From Pseudomonas promysalinigenes (lineage in GTDB: Bacteria > Pseudomonadota > Gammaproteobacteria > Pseudomonadales > Pseudomonadaceae), in NCBI RefSeq assembly GCF_014269025.2, contig NZ_CP077094.1, positions 2,418,001 to 2,482,000 on the forward strand: a stretch of DNA of 64,000 bases, given 5' to 3'. The notes beneath the pieces are model-generated. The model was not told the origin of the DNA. It searched no databases and worked only from the letters and a program-made list of their open reading frames with translations. Position 1 is the first letter of the stretch. Each line of letters begins with the position of its first letter. Of the stretch, positions 1-9,791 are shown in pieces. The translations under genes and the position numbers were made by a program.

Positions 1-2
1 CA

Positions 3-980
3 ATGGAAGTGGACGGCAAGACGTTCCATGGTCAGAGCAACTGTCGCGCCATGGAGCCTGGCCAGTATTTTGAACTGAGCCAGCATTACGACCATGACAA
101 TGACGCCCCGGATGACCGGCAGTTCTTGCTGCTTTCGGTTACCCATTGGGGGCAGAACAACTATGCCAACGATGGCGAAGCCGGCTACCGCAATGGCTTC
201 ACCTGCATTCGCCGTAAAATTCCTTTCCGCCCTTCATTGAGCACCCCCAGGGCGGGCATCAGCGGGCCGCAGACGGCGATTGTGGTCGGCCCCCCCGGTG
301 AAGAGATCTACACCGATGAGTTGGGCCGGGTGAAATTGCAGTTCCACTGGGACCGTAATGGTGAGTTCAACGACCAAAGCTCTTGCTGGGTGCGCGTTGC
401 CCAATCCGGTGCCAGTGGCGGCTTCGGCAGCATCCAGATTCCGCGGGTTGGCGATGAAGTGGTGGTGGTGTTCCTCGACGGCAACCCCGACCGCCCGCTG
501 ATCATGGGCAGCTTGTACAACAGCAACAACACCCCGCCGTGGTCGCTGCCGGCGAACAAAACCCAGAGCGGCTTCCTGACCCGGTCGATGAAGGGTGACG
601 GTGGTACCGCCAACTTCTTCCGCTTCGAGGACAAGGCCGGCGCCGAGCAGATCATCATGCACGCCGAGCGCAACATGGACACCGAGATCGAGCTGGATGA
701 AACCCATGATGTGGGGAACAACCGGACGATCACGGTGGGTGGCACGCACACCGAGCAGGTCAAGAAAGACACCGTGGTGCAAGTAACCGAAGGCTCTTAT
801 ACGCTCCAGGTGGACAACCAGTTCATTCAGGTGGCAGCCAAGCAGCACATCATCCTCCAGGTGGGCGACAGCAGCATCACGCTGACGCCGGAAGGCATCG
901 AGATCAAAGGCAAGGTCATCACCACCACCAGCTCCGACATCACCAAGATCACGGGCGCGCCGGTGCGAATCAACGACTGA
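3..980 (+). CDS. vgrG: Type VI secretion tip protein VgrG, 3' part
   Basis: C-terminal 325 residues of a VgrG spike; the true start lies upstream of the window, and the first Met here is internal. VgrG trimers cap the Hcp tube of the type VI secretion system and carry PAAR-type effectors into target cells. Visible parts are the end of the gp27-like region, a gp5-like OB fold around residues 95-180 (GPPGEEIYTDELGRVKLQFHW, then RVGDEVVVVFLDGNPDRPLI), and a C-terminal beta-helix of short repeats rich in T, V, D and N (NNRTITVGGTHTEQVKK). It ends in GAPVRIND. Ten bases separate it from the first chaperone gene, so vgrG, two chaperones and the PAAR-RHS gene read as one operon. No structural T6SS genes are in the window, so this is an orphan vgrG effector module. 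Confidence 0.93.
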   Translation: MEVDGKTFHGQSNCRAMEPGQYFELSQHYDHDNDAPDDRQFLLLSVTHWGQNNYANDGEAGYRNGFTCIRRKIPFRPSLSTPRAGISGPQTAIVVGPPGEEIYTDELGRVKLQFHWDRNGEFNDQSSCWVRVAQSGASGGFGSIQIPRVGDEVVVVFLDGNPDRPLIMGSLYNSNNTPPWSLPANKTQSGFLTRSMKGDGGTANFFRFEDKAGAEQIIMHAERNMDTEIELDETHDVGNNRTITVGGTHTEQVKKDTVVQVTEGSYTLQVDNQFIQVAAKQHIILQVGDSSITLTPEGIEIKGKVITTTSSDITKITGAPVRIND

Positions 981-990
981 GGCCAGGCGC

Positions 991-1587
991 ATGTACAAAC
1001 CCTCGATCTATGACCGCATTTCCGCCCGGCGCGAAGCGCTGGAGGAGCAAGAGCGTCTAGCCAAGTTGGCAGAGGCAGACCAGGCGGCCAGTGCGAAACC
1101 AGAACAAGAGCCAGAAGCCGTGCCAGTGCCGGTAGCGCTGCGGGATGTTGCCAGCGGGTTCACCTTCTGCGGTTTCCACTTGCAGTTTCCGGGTGGTTTT
1201 CGTTTTCGCGACATCCAGACAACGATCGAACACGAAGGCGAGCTCGTCACTCTGAACATCCGCCGCCGTGACGTGCGCGCTGGCCAGGATTTGGAGCACT
1301 TGTTCGAATCGGCAGTTCGGTCCTTGCGCGAGTCGAACCCGCAAATGCGCGTGATCCGCCAGCGCGATTGTCATGTGGCAGGTAGCCCGGCAAAGGTGCT
1401 CGATTTCCATTTCAAGGCCGGGCAGCAGCCCCGTCACGGCCGCCTTGTTGGCGCACTGGTCCCTGTCGAAGGCAGTGTAATGCCGCAGTGGCTGGATATC
1501 GCCTGCGTAATCGATCCCACCAGTTCAGGCTTGAGCCAGTGGTTGGCCGAGTTCGACCGCATGCTCGATGGCCTCGCACTACGCTGA
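991..1587 (+). CDS. DUF1795/DcrB-like T6SS effector chaperone (Eag-type), first copy
   Basis: Protein of 198 residues with a charged, Ala/Glu-rich N-terminal stretch (about 1-50) and then a DcrB/DUF1795-like alpha-beta domain. Eag chaperones of this family bind and shield the N-terminal transmembrane helices of PAAR-RHS effectors and help load them on VgrG. The assignment rests on weak family resemblance plus position between vgrG and the RHS gene. The next gene (1621) is a clearer family member. This copy is longer and more divergent, so it may have a specialised role or be a T6SS accessory protein of unknown function. It is 10 bp after vgrG and 33 bp before the next gene. Confidence 0.6.
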   Translation: MYKPSIYDRISARREALEEQERLAKLAEADQAASAKPEQEPEAVPVPVALRDVASGFTFCGFHLQFPGGFRFRDIQTTIEHEGELVTLNIRRRDVRAGQDLEHLFESAVRSLRESNPQMRVIRQRDCHVAGSPAKVLDFHFKAGQQPRHGRLVGALVPVEGSVMPQWLDIACVIDPTSSGLSQWLAEFDRMLDGLALR

Positions 1588-1620
1588 CCTCACTTTATTG
1601 TTATCAGGAATTTTCATCGC

Positions 1621-2088
1621 ATGGATTACGAGTTGCAGGAAGGCAGCATCGCGCTGCCAACAGGTTTCGAGGACCGCACGGTCAATATGTTTGTCCTTGG
1701 CGCCAGCGTCCCGGCACCGTTGAGCATCACCATCTCCAGGGACACCTTGCTGCCCGATGAGGCGCTGCAGGCCTATGTAGAACGTCAGATCAAAATGCTC
1801 ACCTCGAAGCTGCGCGGTTACACCCGCATGGGCAACAAGGCCGTTTCACTGTCGGCAGCCGCGCCGATCGCCGGCATCCAGATCGACGCCTACTACATGA
1901 ACCAGGGCCGCCCGCTGTACCAGCGCCAAGCCGCCTTCATCATCAGCCCCGGGCGTGCGCTGATCTTCTCGACCACTGCACAAGCGGACTTCAGCGCGCA
2001 GCAGAACCAGGATTGGGACAATCTGCTTGCCAGCTTCACTGCGCGCACCCCGGCACAAGCCAGCGCCGAGTCCGGCGAACAGGAGTAA
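1621..2088 (+). CDS. DUF1795 (EagR-type) chaperone for the PAAR-RHS effector
   Basis: Protein of 155 residues with the usual length and pattern of DUF1795 Eag chaperones: an N-terminal MDYELQEGSIALPTGFEDRT, a central VNMFVLG strand, then PLSITISRD, and a C-terminal helix around QNQDWDNLLASF. Proteins of this family bind the N-terminal membrane-spanning helices of the cognate effector and keep it soluble before T6SS firing. It lies 6 bp upstream of the PAAR-RHS gene, whose N-terminus has the predicted transmembrane helices, so that protein is the expected client. Confidence 0.82.
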   Translation: MDYELQEGSIALPTGFEDRTVNMFVLGASVPAPLSITISRDTLLPDEALQAYVERQIKMLTSKLRGYTRMGNKAVSLSAAAPIAGIQIDAYYMNQGRPLYQRQAAFIISPGRALIFSTTAQADFSAQQNQDWDNLLASFTARTPAQASAESGEQE

Positions 2089-2094
2089 ACCCTC

Positions 2095-5000
2095 ATGTTC
2101 GAAGCGGCCAGGTTCGGCGACGAGATATCGCACACCAGCGCACTGGGGGGCTTTCTAATTGGAGCCGCCTTGGGCATCGCGCTGGTGGCCACGGTAGCCA
2201 TTGCCACATTCACCTGCGGGTTTGGCGTGGCCTTGTTGGCCGGCCTTGCAGCCGGTATCGGAGGCAGCCTGCTGACCGCCGCCGGAGAGGCGATAGGCAG
2301 TATGTTCTCGTCCCCCTCAGGGACGATAACCACTGCCTCACACAACGTATTCATCAACAGCCTGAAGGCCGCCCGCGTCGAGAAAAGCATCGGTGCCTGC
2401 GACAAGCATCCCGGGCCTGTGCAAATCGCCGAAGGCTCGACCAACGTCTTCATCAATAGCGTTGCCGCTGCACGCAAGGGTGACAAGCTGACCTGCGGCG
2501 CGACCATTTCCGGCGGCTCGGATAACGTCATCGTTGGCGGCGGTACCTACCGCTACTTGCCTGTGGATGACGAAATTCCTCAGTGGCTGCGTACCACCGT
2601 CGATGTGCTTATGGCCATTGCCGGCGCCGCTGGCGGTATCGCCCAATTGATTAAGGCTGGCACCCAGGCCGGCATGAAGGCCGTCATGCCTTGCGCCCTG
2701 AAATTCACGGCAGGCTTCATCGCGGGGGAGGTGGCCAGCCGCTTCGTGGTCGAGCCTGTGGTCCGCAGGGCCATCGGTGGCCTGGTCGGCAACCCTGTTG
2801 ACCTCACCACTGGGCGCAAGCTGATCCCCGATGAGATCGACTTCAGCCTGCCAGGCCTGATGCCTATCGAATGGTCACGCTTCTACGCCAGCGACCTCAC
2901 TGTCGACAGCGTGCTGGGGCGCGGCTGGGTGCTGCCTTGGGAACAAAGCCTGCGCCGCCAGGGCTCGTTTATCTACCTCACCGACAACCAGGGCCGCGAG
3001 GTCCCATTCGTGACCCTGCAGCCGGGTGAGCGCATCTACAACCCGCACGAACAGGTGTACCTGGTGTGTACCGAGGGTGGCCATTACATCCTGCAGACCC
3101 TCGACAACCTGTTCTTCTATTTCGGCGAAGTCCCCGACAGCAACACCGAAGTGCCGTTACAACGCATCGAGAATGCTCTGGGCCACTTCCTGCACTTCAC
3201 CCGCACGCCGGACGGCACCCTGACCGACATCAGCGCCACCGGCGGCACCCGCATCCACCTGCACTACGACAACCCCCTGGGCCGCCTGACCGACATCAAG
3301 CGCGTGGTGAACAACGAAGCGGTGGAAACGCTCACCCAGTACCGCTACGACGAACACGGCCAGCTGAGCGCGGTGATCAACCGCAACGGCGACACCGTGC
3401 GCAACTTCAGCTACGCCGAAGGCCTGATGGTCACCCACAGAAACGCCCTGGGCCTGGGCTGCCACTACCGTTGGGAAACCCTCGGCGATAAACCACGCGT
3501 GGTCGAGCACTGGACCAGCGATGGCGAGCACTACCGTTTCCGCTACGACCTCGACGCCCGCACCAGCTGGGCCACCGACGTGCTCGGCCGCGAGCTGGAA
3601 GTGCAGTACAACGCCGACCACCGCGTGATCGCCAGCCGTGATTACGGTGGCGAGCGTTACGCCATCGAGCTGGACGAGCAGGGCAACATGGTCGGCCTAG
3701 ACCTGCCAGACGGCAATCGCCTGACCTTCAAGTACGACGAATTCGCCCGCCTGCTGGAAGAAACCGACCCGCTGGGCCGTAAGATCCAGTACGAATATCA
3801 CCACCTGACCACGCTGGTGACTCAGGTCACCTACCCAGACGGCAGCACCTGGCGAGCGCGCTACGACGACAAGGGCAACCTGCTCGCCGAATTCGATGCC
3901 CTCGGCCAGATGACCGAGTACCTGAACAGCGATGACGGCCTGCCGCACACCATCATCGATGCGACCTACAAGTCCAAGTACCTGTGGTGGAACACCCTGG
4001 CCCAGGTCGAGCGTTATCAGGACTGTTCGGGCAAGAGCACTTACTACCGCTACGACGAGCGCCAGCATCTGGTGGCCGTGACCGATGCGCTGAACCAGAC
4101 CACCACGCTGGAGCGCAAGCCGGACGGTGAGGTGGTGCGCATCAGCCATCCGGACGGCACGAAGGAAACCTTCAGCTACAACGTCTACGGCCAAGTGCTC
4201 AGCCACACCGACGGCAAGGGCCAGACCACCCGCCTGATGCGCACCGCACGCGGCCTGCCCAGCAGCCGCGAGGATGCCAAGGGCCAGCGAGTACGTTACG
4301 AGTACGACAAGGCCATTCGCCTGACCGCGCTGGTCAACGAGAACAACGCCACGTACAGCTTTGCCTACGACGCTTCGGATCGGCTGAGCGAAGAGGTGCG
4401 GGTAGATAACCTTACCCGGCGTTTCAGCTACAACGTCGGTGGCCACCTGACGCGACTGGACGAAATCGGCTACGGCGAAAATGCCGAGCGCCCCGAGCGG
4501 CACACGCTGTTCGAGCGCGACAGCATTGGTCGGTTGGTCGGCAAGATCAATCTCGATTCCCAGCAGCAGTTCACCTATGACGAGGTTGACCGCTTGCTGA
4601 GCATCGAGCGGCAGCCCAGTGGCATGGGCAAGCAGCTTGGGGTGACCGAGGAAAAGCTGGCGTACACCTACGATGTGCTGGGAAGGCTGACACAAGAGAT
4701 CACGCCCGATGGCACGCTGGGTTATGAGTACGATCCGCTCAGCAATCTGATCACTCTGACCCTGCCGGATGGGCGCAAGGTCAACCACCTGTACTACGGC
4801 AGCGGTCACCTGCACCAGTTGAACCTGGACGGCCAAGTGATCAGCGACATGGAGCGCGATGACCTGCACCGTGAGGTCTACCGCACCCAGGGCAAACTCA
4901 CCAGTTGCTTTGGCTACGACGCCATGGGACGCAAGGCTTGGCAGTTTGCCTCAACCTTGCCTGCAGACAAGCTTTCACAGGTGCACAACACCGGTATCAA

Positions 5001-6252
5001 TACCTCGCTGCTGGTGGAGCATGCGTACAACCCGATCCACCGCCGTTACCAATACGACCCGGCCGGAGAACTGGTGCGTACCCTCGACAAGCTGCGGGGC
5101 GAGATCAAATACGAGTACGAAGCCAACGGGCAACTGCGCAGCCGTGATACCGGTTCACTGGTGGGCAGCGAGGAGTTTCGCTACGACCCCGCGGCGAACA
5201 GGCTGGACTTCAACGCGCGTCAGTTTGACAAGGTCAAGGACAACCGGATCAAGCAGTGGCGGGACCAGGAGTATCGCTACGATCCTTGGGGCAACCTGAT
5301 CGAGAAGCGCTCGGGGCACAGCAAGCTGCAGAGCTTTAGCTACGACTGCGAGAACCGGCTGGTGCGGGCGCAGACGCTGGTTAACGGTAAGCTGGAGAGT
5401 ACCGGGCAATACCGGTACGACAGCCTGGGGCGGCGGGTGGCCAAGCAGGCTGAGATCAACGGCGAAGTCGAACAGAAGCGCTTCCTGTGGCAAGGGTTGA
5501 GGATGTTGCGGGAGGAAACGCCTGGTCAGAGCATTTTGTACCTGTATGAGCCGGGAAGCTATTCGCCGTTGGCGCGCGTGGATCAGGTTGAAGGGGAAGA
5601 ACAGAAGGTCTACTACTTCCATACGGACCAGATTGGTACGCCGCTGGAGTTGACGGACAGCGAGGGTGAGATCGTTTGGCGGGCGAGCTACCGCTCGTGG
5701 GGTTCGGTAGAGCAGCTGGCCGTTAACGAAATCGAGCAGAATCTGCGTTTTCAAGGGCAGTATCTTGATAACGAAACGGGACTGCACTACAACACTTTCC
5801 GTCACTACGATCCTGAGGTAGGGCGTTATGTTTCTCAGGACCCTATTGGTTTAGATGGTGGGCTAAATCTTTACCGCTATGGTCAAAATCCGATAGGTTG
5901 GATTGACCCATGGGGATGGGAATGTTGGAGTACTGCACGAAAAAACTATTGGAAAGCTGAAGCCAAAGCACCTAGTCGGACTTATTCACCTGCTAATCTG
6001 GTGCGTATGGCTGAGGGGAAGGCGCCCAAGATGACGGTTGAAGTGATTTCTCGTAAAACAGATAAGATATCAATAAGAGAATATACTTTAGAACTTCATC
6101 ATAATGATATCCCTCAGCGAGTGGGTGGGGAGGGTGTTCATGATTCGTCTAATTTGCTTGCGCTTACTCCTTGGGAGCACGAGGCTGTCGATCAATTTAG
6201 GCATGTAGGATCGGATCTGATTAGGGTAATAAAAGGAGTTGATGTATGGTAG
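2095..6252 (+). CDS. PAAR-RHS T6SS effector with C-terminal HNH-type nuclease toxin
   Basis: Full-length polymorphic toxin of 1385 residues. Order: two hydrophobic helices at about 19-60; a PAAR-like region about 75-155 (ASHNVFINSLKAARV, GSTNVFINSVAAAR); more hydrophobic helices about 165-230; the GNPVDLTTGRKL entry to the RHS shell; YD repeats (YxYDxxGRL type) to about residue 1250. The core ends with the aspartyl autoprotease signature DPIG-X18-DPWG, which releases the tip inside the RHS cocoon in studied homologues. The tip, about 110 residues, contains LELHHNDIPQRVGG, SNLLALTPWEHEAVDQFRHVG, typical of HNH/Endo VII (GHH/LHH-type) nucleases, so DNA is the likely target. The core is GC-rich; the tip is clearly AT-richer. 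The immunity gene overlaps its end by 7 bp. This is the only core in the window with an N-terminus for secretion. Confidence 0.92.
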   Translation: MFEAARFGDEISHTSALGGFLIGAALGIALVATVAIATFTCGFGVALLAGLAAGIGGSLLTAAGEAIGSMFSSPSGTITTASHNVFINSLKAARVEKSIGACDKHPGPVQIAEGSTNVFINSVAAARKGDKLTCGATISGGSDNVIVGGGTYRYLPVDDEIPQWLRTTVDVLMAIAGAAGGIAQLIKAGTQAGMKAVMPCALKFTAGFIAGEVASRFVVEPVVRRAIGGLVGNPVDLTTGRKLIPDEIDFSLPGLMPIEWSRFYASDLTVDSVLGRGWVLPWEQSLRRQGSFIYLTDNQGREVPFVTLQPGERIYNPHEQVYLVCTEGGHYILQTLDNLFFYFGEVPDSNTEVPLQRIENALGHFLHFTRTPDGTLTDISATGGTRIHLHYDNPLGRLTDIKRVVNNEAVETLTQYRYDEHGQLSAVINRNGDTVRNFSYAEGLMVTHRNALGLGCHYRWETLGDKPRVVEHWTSDGEHYRFRYDLDARTSWATDVLGRELEVQYNADHRVIASRDYGGERYAIELDEQGNMVGLDLPDGNRLTFKYDEFARLLEETDPLGRKIQYEYHHLTTLVTQVTYPDGSTWRARYDDKGNLLAEFDALGQMTEYLNSDDGLPHTIIDATYKSKYLWWNTLAQVERYQDCSGKSTYYRYDERQHLVAVTDALNQTTTLERKPDGEVVRISHPDGTKETFSYNVYGQVLSHTDGKGQTTRLMRTARGLPSSREDAKGQRVRYEYDKAIRLTALVNENNATYSFAYDASDRLSEEVRVDNLTRRFSYNVGGHLTRLDEIGYGENAERPERHTLFERDSIGRLVGKINLDSQQQFTYDEVDRLLSIERQPSGMGKQLGVTEEKLAYTYDVLGRLTQEITPDGTLGYEYDPLSNLITLTLPDGRKVNHLYYGSGHLHQLNLDGQVISDMERDDLHREVYRTQGKLTSCFGYDAMGRKAWQFASTLPADKLSQVHNTGINTSLLVEHAYNPIHRRYQYDPAGELVRTLDKLRGEIKYEYEANGQLRSRDTGSLVGSEEFRYDPAANRLDFNARQFDKVKDNRIKQWRDQEYRYDPWGNLIEKRSGHSKLQSFSYDCENRLVRAQTLVNGKLESTGQYRYDSLGRRVAKQAEINGEVEQKRFLWQGLRMLREETPGQSILYLYEPGSYSPLARVDQVEGEEQKVYYFHTDQIGTPLELTDSEGEIVWRASYRSWGSVEQLAVNEIEQNLRFQGQYLDNETGLHYNTFRHYDPEVGRYVSQDPIGLDGGLNLYRYGQNPIGWIDPWGWECWSTARKNYWKAEAKAPSRTYSPANLVRMAEGKAPKMTVEVISRKTDKISIREYTLELHHNDIPQRVGGEGVHDSSNLLALTPWEHEAVDQFRHVGSDLIRVIKGVDVW

Positions 6253-6725
6253 TCGACAGTGGTTTGTTGGCGGAGCGTATAGTGGGATCGCCCATTTATA
6301 AAAAATTGCTCTCGGAGCTTGTTGATGTTTTACATATTGAGGTTGAGTCGGAATACACGGAGGTATTTGCTAGGCTTGACTCTGCTAAGGTTGCAAGGGC
6401 AAAAGTCGATATTGATGAGTTAATGTTAGCGTTAACTGATAACTTCGACCTGTTACGGGGATATTCTATTTCTAAATTCCGGGCATTATCCGCTGAAGAA
6501 GAGGATGAGGAGGAATACCCCGCTGGAGCAGAACCTTCAGAGGACGAAAAAAGCAAGACCCTTTCAGTTGGAAAGTACTCGCAAGGGTTTCTGTTGACAA
6601 ATCTCATTGAGTATGTATTGGCGAAGTCTAGTCGCGAGCAACTACTAGAATATCTTAAGCTTTCGAGAATCCCTCGAGCGAAAAAATATGCTGACCAGCT
6701 GTTTAAGTTGGTAAAACTCGTGTGA
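6246..6725 (+). CDS. Putative immunity protein for the HNH-tip RHS effector
   Basis: Protein of 159 residues whose start overlaps the end of the toxin by 7 bp; an AAGGAG site at 6233-6238 lies 7 bp before the ATG. It is mostly helical and hydrophilic, with an acidic loop at about 80-105 (EEEDEEEYPAG, SEDEKSK) and no signal peptide or membrane segment, so it would act in the cytoplasm. I do not recognise the family. Position, overlap and low GC content are those of an RHS immunity gene, so the expected role is to bind and block the HNH tip encoded immediately upstream. The function is inferred from context only. Confidence 0.72.
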   Translation: MVVDSGLLAERIVGSPIYKKLLSELVDVLHIEVESEYTEVFARLDSAKVARAKVDIDELMLALTDNFDLLRGYSISKFRALSAEEEDEEEYPAGAEPSEDEKSKTLSVGKYSQGFLLTNLIEYVLAKSSREQLLEYLKLSRIPRAKKYADQLFKLVKLV

Positions 6726-6816
6726 TGTAGATTATTTAACTGGCACTTATTGCTCGGAGTGCTTCGTAGTTGTTATTTTTCGGTACGAGTTGGTGGCTCT
6801 CTAAAAATGTACTAGC

Positions 6817-9777
6817 TTGGATTTCGGGATTAAATCCCCGAAATACGCCGAAGGCCTGATGGTCACTCACAGCAAAGCCCTGGGCCTGGGCTGCCACTAC
6901 CGCTGGGAAACCCAGGGTGGCAAACCACGGGTGGTCGAGCACTGGACCAGCGATGGCGAGCACTACCATTTCCGCTACGACCTCGACGCCCGCACCAGCT
7001 GGGCCACCGACGTGCTCGGCCGCGAGCTGGAAGTGCAGTACAACGCCGACCACCGTGTCATCGCCAGCCGTGACTACGGTGGCGAGCGTTACGCCATCGA
7101 GCTGGACGAGCAGGGCAACATGGTCGGCCTCGACCTGCCGGACGGCAACCGGCTCGCCTTCCAGTACGACGAATTCGCCCGCCTGCTGGAAGAAACCGAC
7201 CCGCTGGGCCGCAAGACCACCTACGAATCTCACCACCTGACCACGCTGGTGACCCAGGTCAGCTATCCGGACGGCAGCACCTGGCGAGCGCGCTACGACG
7301 ACAAGGGCAACCTGCTCGCCGAATTCGATGCCCTCGGCCAGATGACCGAGTACCTGAACAGCGATGACTGCCTGCCGCATACCATCATCGACGCGACCTA
7401 CAAGTCCAAGTACCTGTGGTGGAACACCCTGGCCCAGGTCGAGCGTTATCAGGACTGCTCGGGCAAGAGCACTTATTACCGCTACGACGATCGTCAGCAC
7501 CTGGTGGCGGTGACCGATGCGCTGAACCAGACCACCACCCTGGAGCGCAAGCCCGACGGCGAAGTGCTGCGCATCAGTCACCCGGACGGTACCGCGGAAA
7601 CCTTCACCTACAACGTCTACGGCCAGGTAATCAGCCACACCGACGGCAAGGGCCAGACCACACGCCTGATGCGTACGGCGCGTGGCCTGCCGAGCAGCCG
7701 CCAGGATGCCAAGGGCCAGCGGGTACGCTACGAGTACGACAAGGCCGTGCGCCTGATCGCGCTGGTCAATGAGAACAACGCCACGTACAGCTTTGCCTAC
7801 GACGCTTCGGATCGGCTGAGCGAAGAAGTGCCGGTGGATAACCTGACCCGGCGTTTCAGCTACAACCTCGGCGGCCATCTGACCCGACTGGATGAGATTG
7901 GCTATGGCGAAAATGCCGAGCGGCCGGAGCGGCACACGCTGTTCGAGCGCGACAGCATTGGCCGCTTGATCGCCAAGCTGAACCGCGATTCACAGCAGCA
8001 GTTCACCTACGACGACGGGGACCGGCTGCTGAGCATCGAGCGGCACCCGAGCGGACTCGGCAAGCAACTTGGGGTGACCGAGGAAAAGCTGGCGTACACC
8101 TACGATGTGCTGGGGCGGCTGACGCAAGAAATCACGCCCGATGGCACGCTGGGTTATGAGTACGATCCGCTCAGCAATCTGACCACTCTGACCCTGCCGG
8201 ATGGGCGCAAGGTCAACCACCTGTACTACGGCAGCGGTCACCTGCACCAGCTGAACCTGGATGGCCTGGTCATCAGCGACATGGAGCGTGATGACCTGCA
8301 CCGTGAGGTGTACCGGACGCAGGGCAAGCTCACCAGTTGTTTCGGTTACGACGCCGTGGGGCGCAAGGCCTGGCAGTTTGCTTCGACCTTGCCGGCCGAC
8401 AAGCTGTCGCAGGTGCACAACACCGGCATCAATACCTCGCTGCTGGTGGAGCATGCCTACAACCCGATTCATCGCCGTTACCAGTACGACCCGGCCGGAG
8501 AGCTGGTGCGCACGCTCGACAAGCTGCGAGGCGAGATCAAGTACGAGTACGAAGCCAACGGGCAGTTGCGCAGCCGCGATACCGGCTCGCTGGTGGGCAG
8601 CGAAGAGTTCCGCTACGACCCCGCCGCGAACCGCCTGGACTTCAATGCGCGGCAGTTCGACAAGGTCAAGGACAACCGGATCAAGCAGTGGCGCGATCAG
8701 GAGTACCGCTACGACCCGTGGGGCAACCTGATCGAGAAGCGCTCGGGGCACAGCAAGCTGCAGAGTTTTATTTACGACTGCGAGAACCGGCTGGTTCGGG
8801 CGCAGACGCTGGTTAACGGCAAGCTGGAGAGTACCGGGCAATACCGGTATGACAGCCTGGGGCGGCGGGTGGCCAAGCAGGCTGAGATCAACGGCGAAGT
8901 CGAACAGAAACGCTTCCTGTGGCAAGGGTTGAGGATGGTGCGGGAGGAAACGCCTGGTCAGAGCATTTTGTACCTGTATGAGCCGGGTAGCTATGCGCCG
9001 TTGGCGCGCGTGGATCAGGTTGAAGGGGAAGAGCAGAAGGTCTACTACTTCCATACGGATCAGATTGGTACGCCGCTGGAGTTGACGGACAGCGAGGGTG
9101 AGATCGTTTGGCAGGCGACCTATCGCTCGTGGGGTGAGATAGAGCAAGTGGCTGTCGATAAGGTCGAGCAGAATCTGCGATATCAAGGTCAATATTTCGA
9201 TGAAGAGACCCGGCTACACTACAATACCTTTAGATATTACGACCCCGAAGTGGGAAGATTTATTACTCAAGACCCTATAGGTTTGAGAGGCGGTTTTAAT
9301 CTTTATAGCTATGTGCTGAATCCAAATAACTGGATAGACCCTGCCGGACTAACTCCTTGTATGGGGAGACCGTCTCAGCGTAGTGCAGGGGGTACTGGGG
9401 CTAAATATGATCCTGTAAATGGGCAAGGCCTTTATGTATTAACAGATAATGGAGTGATCAAGTATGTGGGGCGTGGTGATGCGACAGCCCGCTTAGGTGT
9501 GCATGCTGCAACACCAGGTAAATCTAACTTGCAGCAACATGTGATTTTTGATAATAATTTGACCAAAGCTGAGGCCAAATTTCTGGAGCAAAAAATTATG
9601 GATCTTAATGGAGGCGCGCTTTCGACCAATGAGTTTACAAACTTGTTGAATAGAATCAGATCGTATAGTCCCTCTAACCCTAATGCTTCAATTTATGATG
9701 TGGCCGGGCATAGCCCAAGCTGGGGGGATGGTGTACTATCCGACGCTTTGGCCAAGATGAAGGGGCTAGGCTTATGA
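6817..9777 (+). CDS. Orphan RHS core copy 2 with GIY-YIG-like toxin tip
   Basis: Reading frame of 986 codons beginning with an unconvincing TTG and no ribosome site. Homology to the full RHS gene starts at 6844 (equivalent to 3412), so PAAR, membrane helices and the front of the shell are missing. The rest of the core is intact to DPIG-X18-DPAG. The tip of about 145 residues has GLYVLTDNGVIKYVGRGD, then R and H (ARLGVHAATPG), then KAEAKFLEQKIMDLNGG. This matches the order of the GIY-YIG endonuclease fold: GIY strand, YVG strand, Arg, and a later Glu. Nuclease activity is inferred. Without its own secretion head it is probably silent until recombined onto the complete copy. It is followed by an Imm26-type gene. 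Confidence 0.82.
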   Translation: MDFGIKSPKYAEGLMVTHSKALGLGCHYRWETQGGKPRVVEHWTSDGEHYHFRYDLDARTSWATDVLGRELEVQYNADHRVIASRDYGGERYAIELDEQGNMVGLDLPDGNRLAFQYDEFARLLEETDPLGRKTTYESHHLTTLVTQVSYPDGSTWRARYDDKGNLLAEFDALGQMTEYLNSDDCLPHTIIDATYKSKYLWWNTLAQVERYQDCSGKSTYYRYDDRQHLVAVTDALNQTTTLERKPDGEVLRISHPDGTAETFTYNVYGQVISHTDGKGQTTRLMRTARGLPSSRQDAKGQRVRYEYDKAVRLIALVNENNATYSFAYDASDRLSEEVPVDNLTRRFSYNLGGHLTRLDEIGYGENAERPERHTLFERDSIGRLIAKLNRDSQQQFTYDDGDRLLSIERHPSGLGKQLGVTEEKLAYTYDVLGRLTQEITPDGTLGYEYDPLSNLTTLTLPDGRKVNHLYYGSGHLHQLNLDGLVISDMERDDLHREVYRTQGKLTSCFGYDAVGRKAWQFASTLPADKLSQVHNTGINTSLLVEHAYNPIHRRYQYDPAGELVRTLDKLRGEIKYEYEANGQLRSRDTGSLVGSEEFRYDPAANRLDFNARQFDKVKDNRIKQWRDQEYRYDPWGNLIEKRSGHSKLQSFIYDCENRLVRAQTLVNGKLESTGQYRYDSLGRRVAKQAEINGEVEQKRFLWQGLRMVREETPGQSILYLYEPGSYAPLARVDQVEGEEQKVYYFHTDQIGTPLELTDSEGEIVWQATYRSWGEIEQVAVDKVEQNLRYQGQYFDEETRLHYNTFRYYDPEVGRFITQDPIGLRGGFNLYSYVLNPNNWIDPAGLTPCMGRPSQRSAGGTGAKYDPVNGQGLYVLTDNGVIKYVGRGDATARLGVHAATPGKSNLQQHVIFDNNLTKAEAKFLEQKIMDLNGGALSTNEFTNLLNRIRSYSPSNPNASIYDVAGHSPSWGDGVLSDALAKMKGLGL
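6821..6844. terminator. Near-palindrome at the start of the second RHS copy
   Basis: Two arms, ATTTCGGGATT (6821-6831) and AATCCCCGAAAT (6833-6844), are complementary apart from one extra G. It stands between the first immunity gene and the first base of homology of the second core copy (6844). No T-run follows, so it may be a weak terminator for the upstream operon or a junction scar. Confidence 0.35.
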
Positions 9778-9791
9778 TAGGAGTTAAATCT

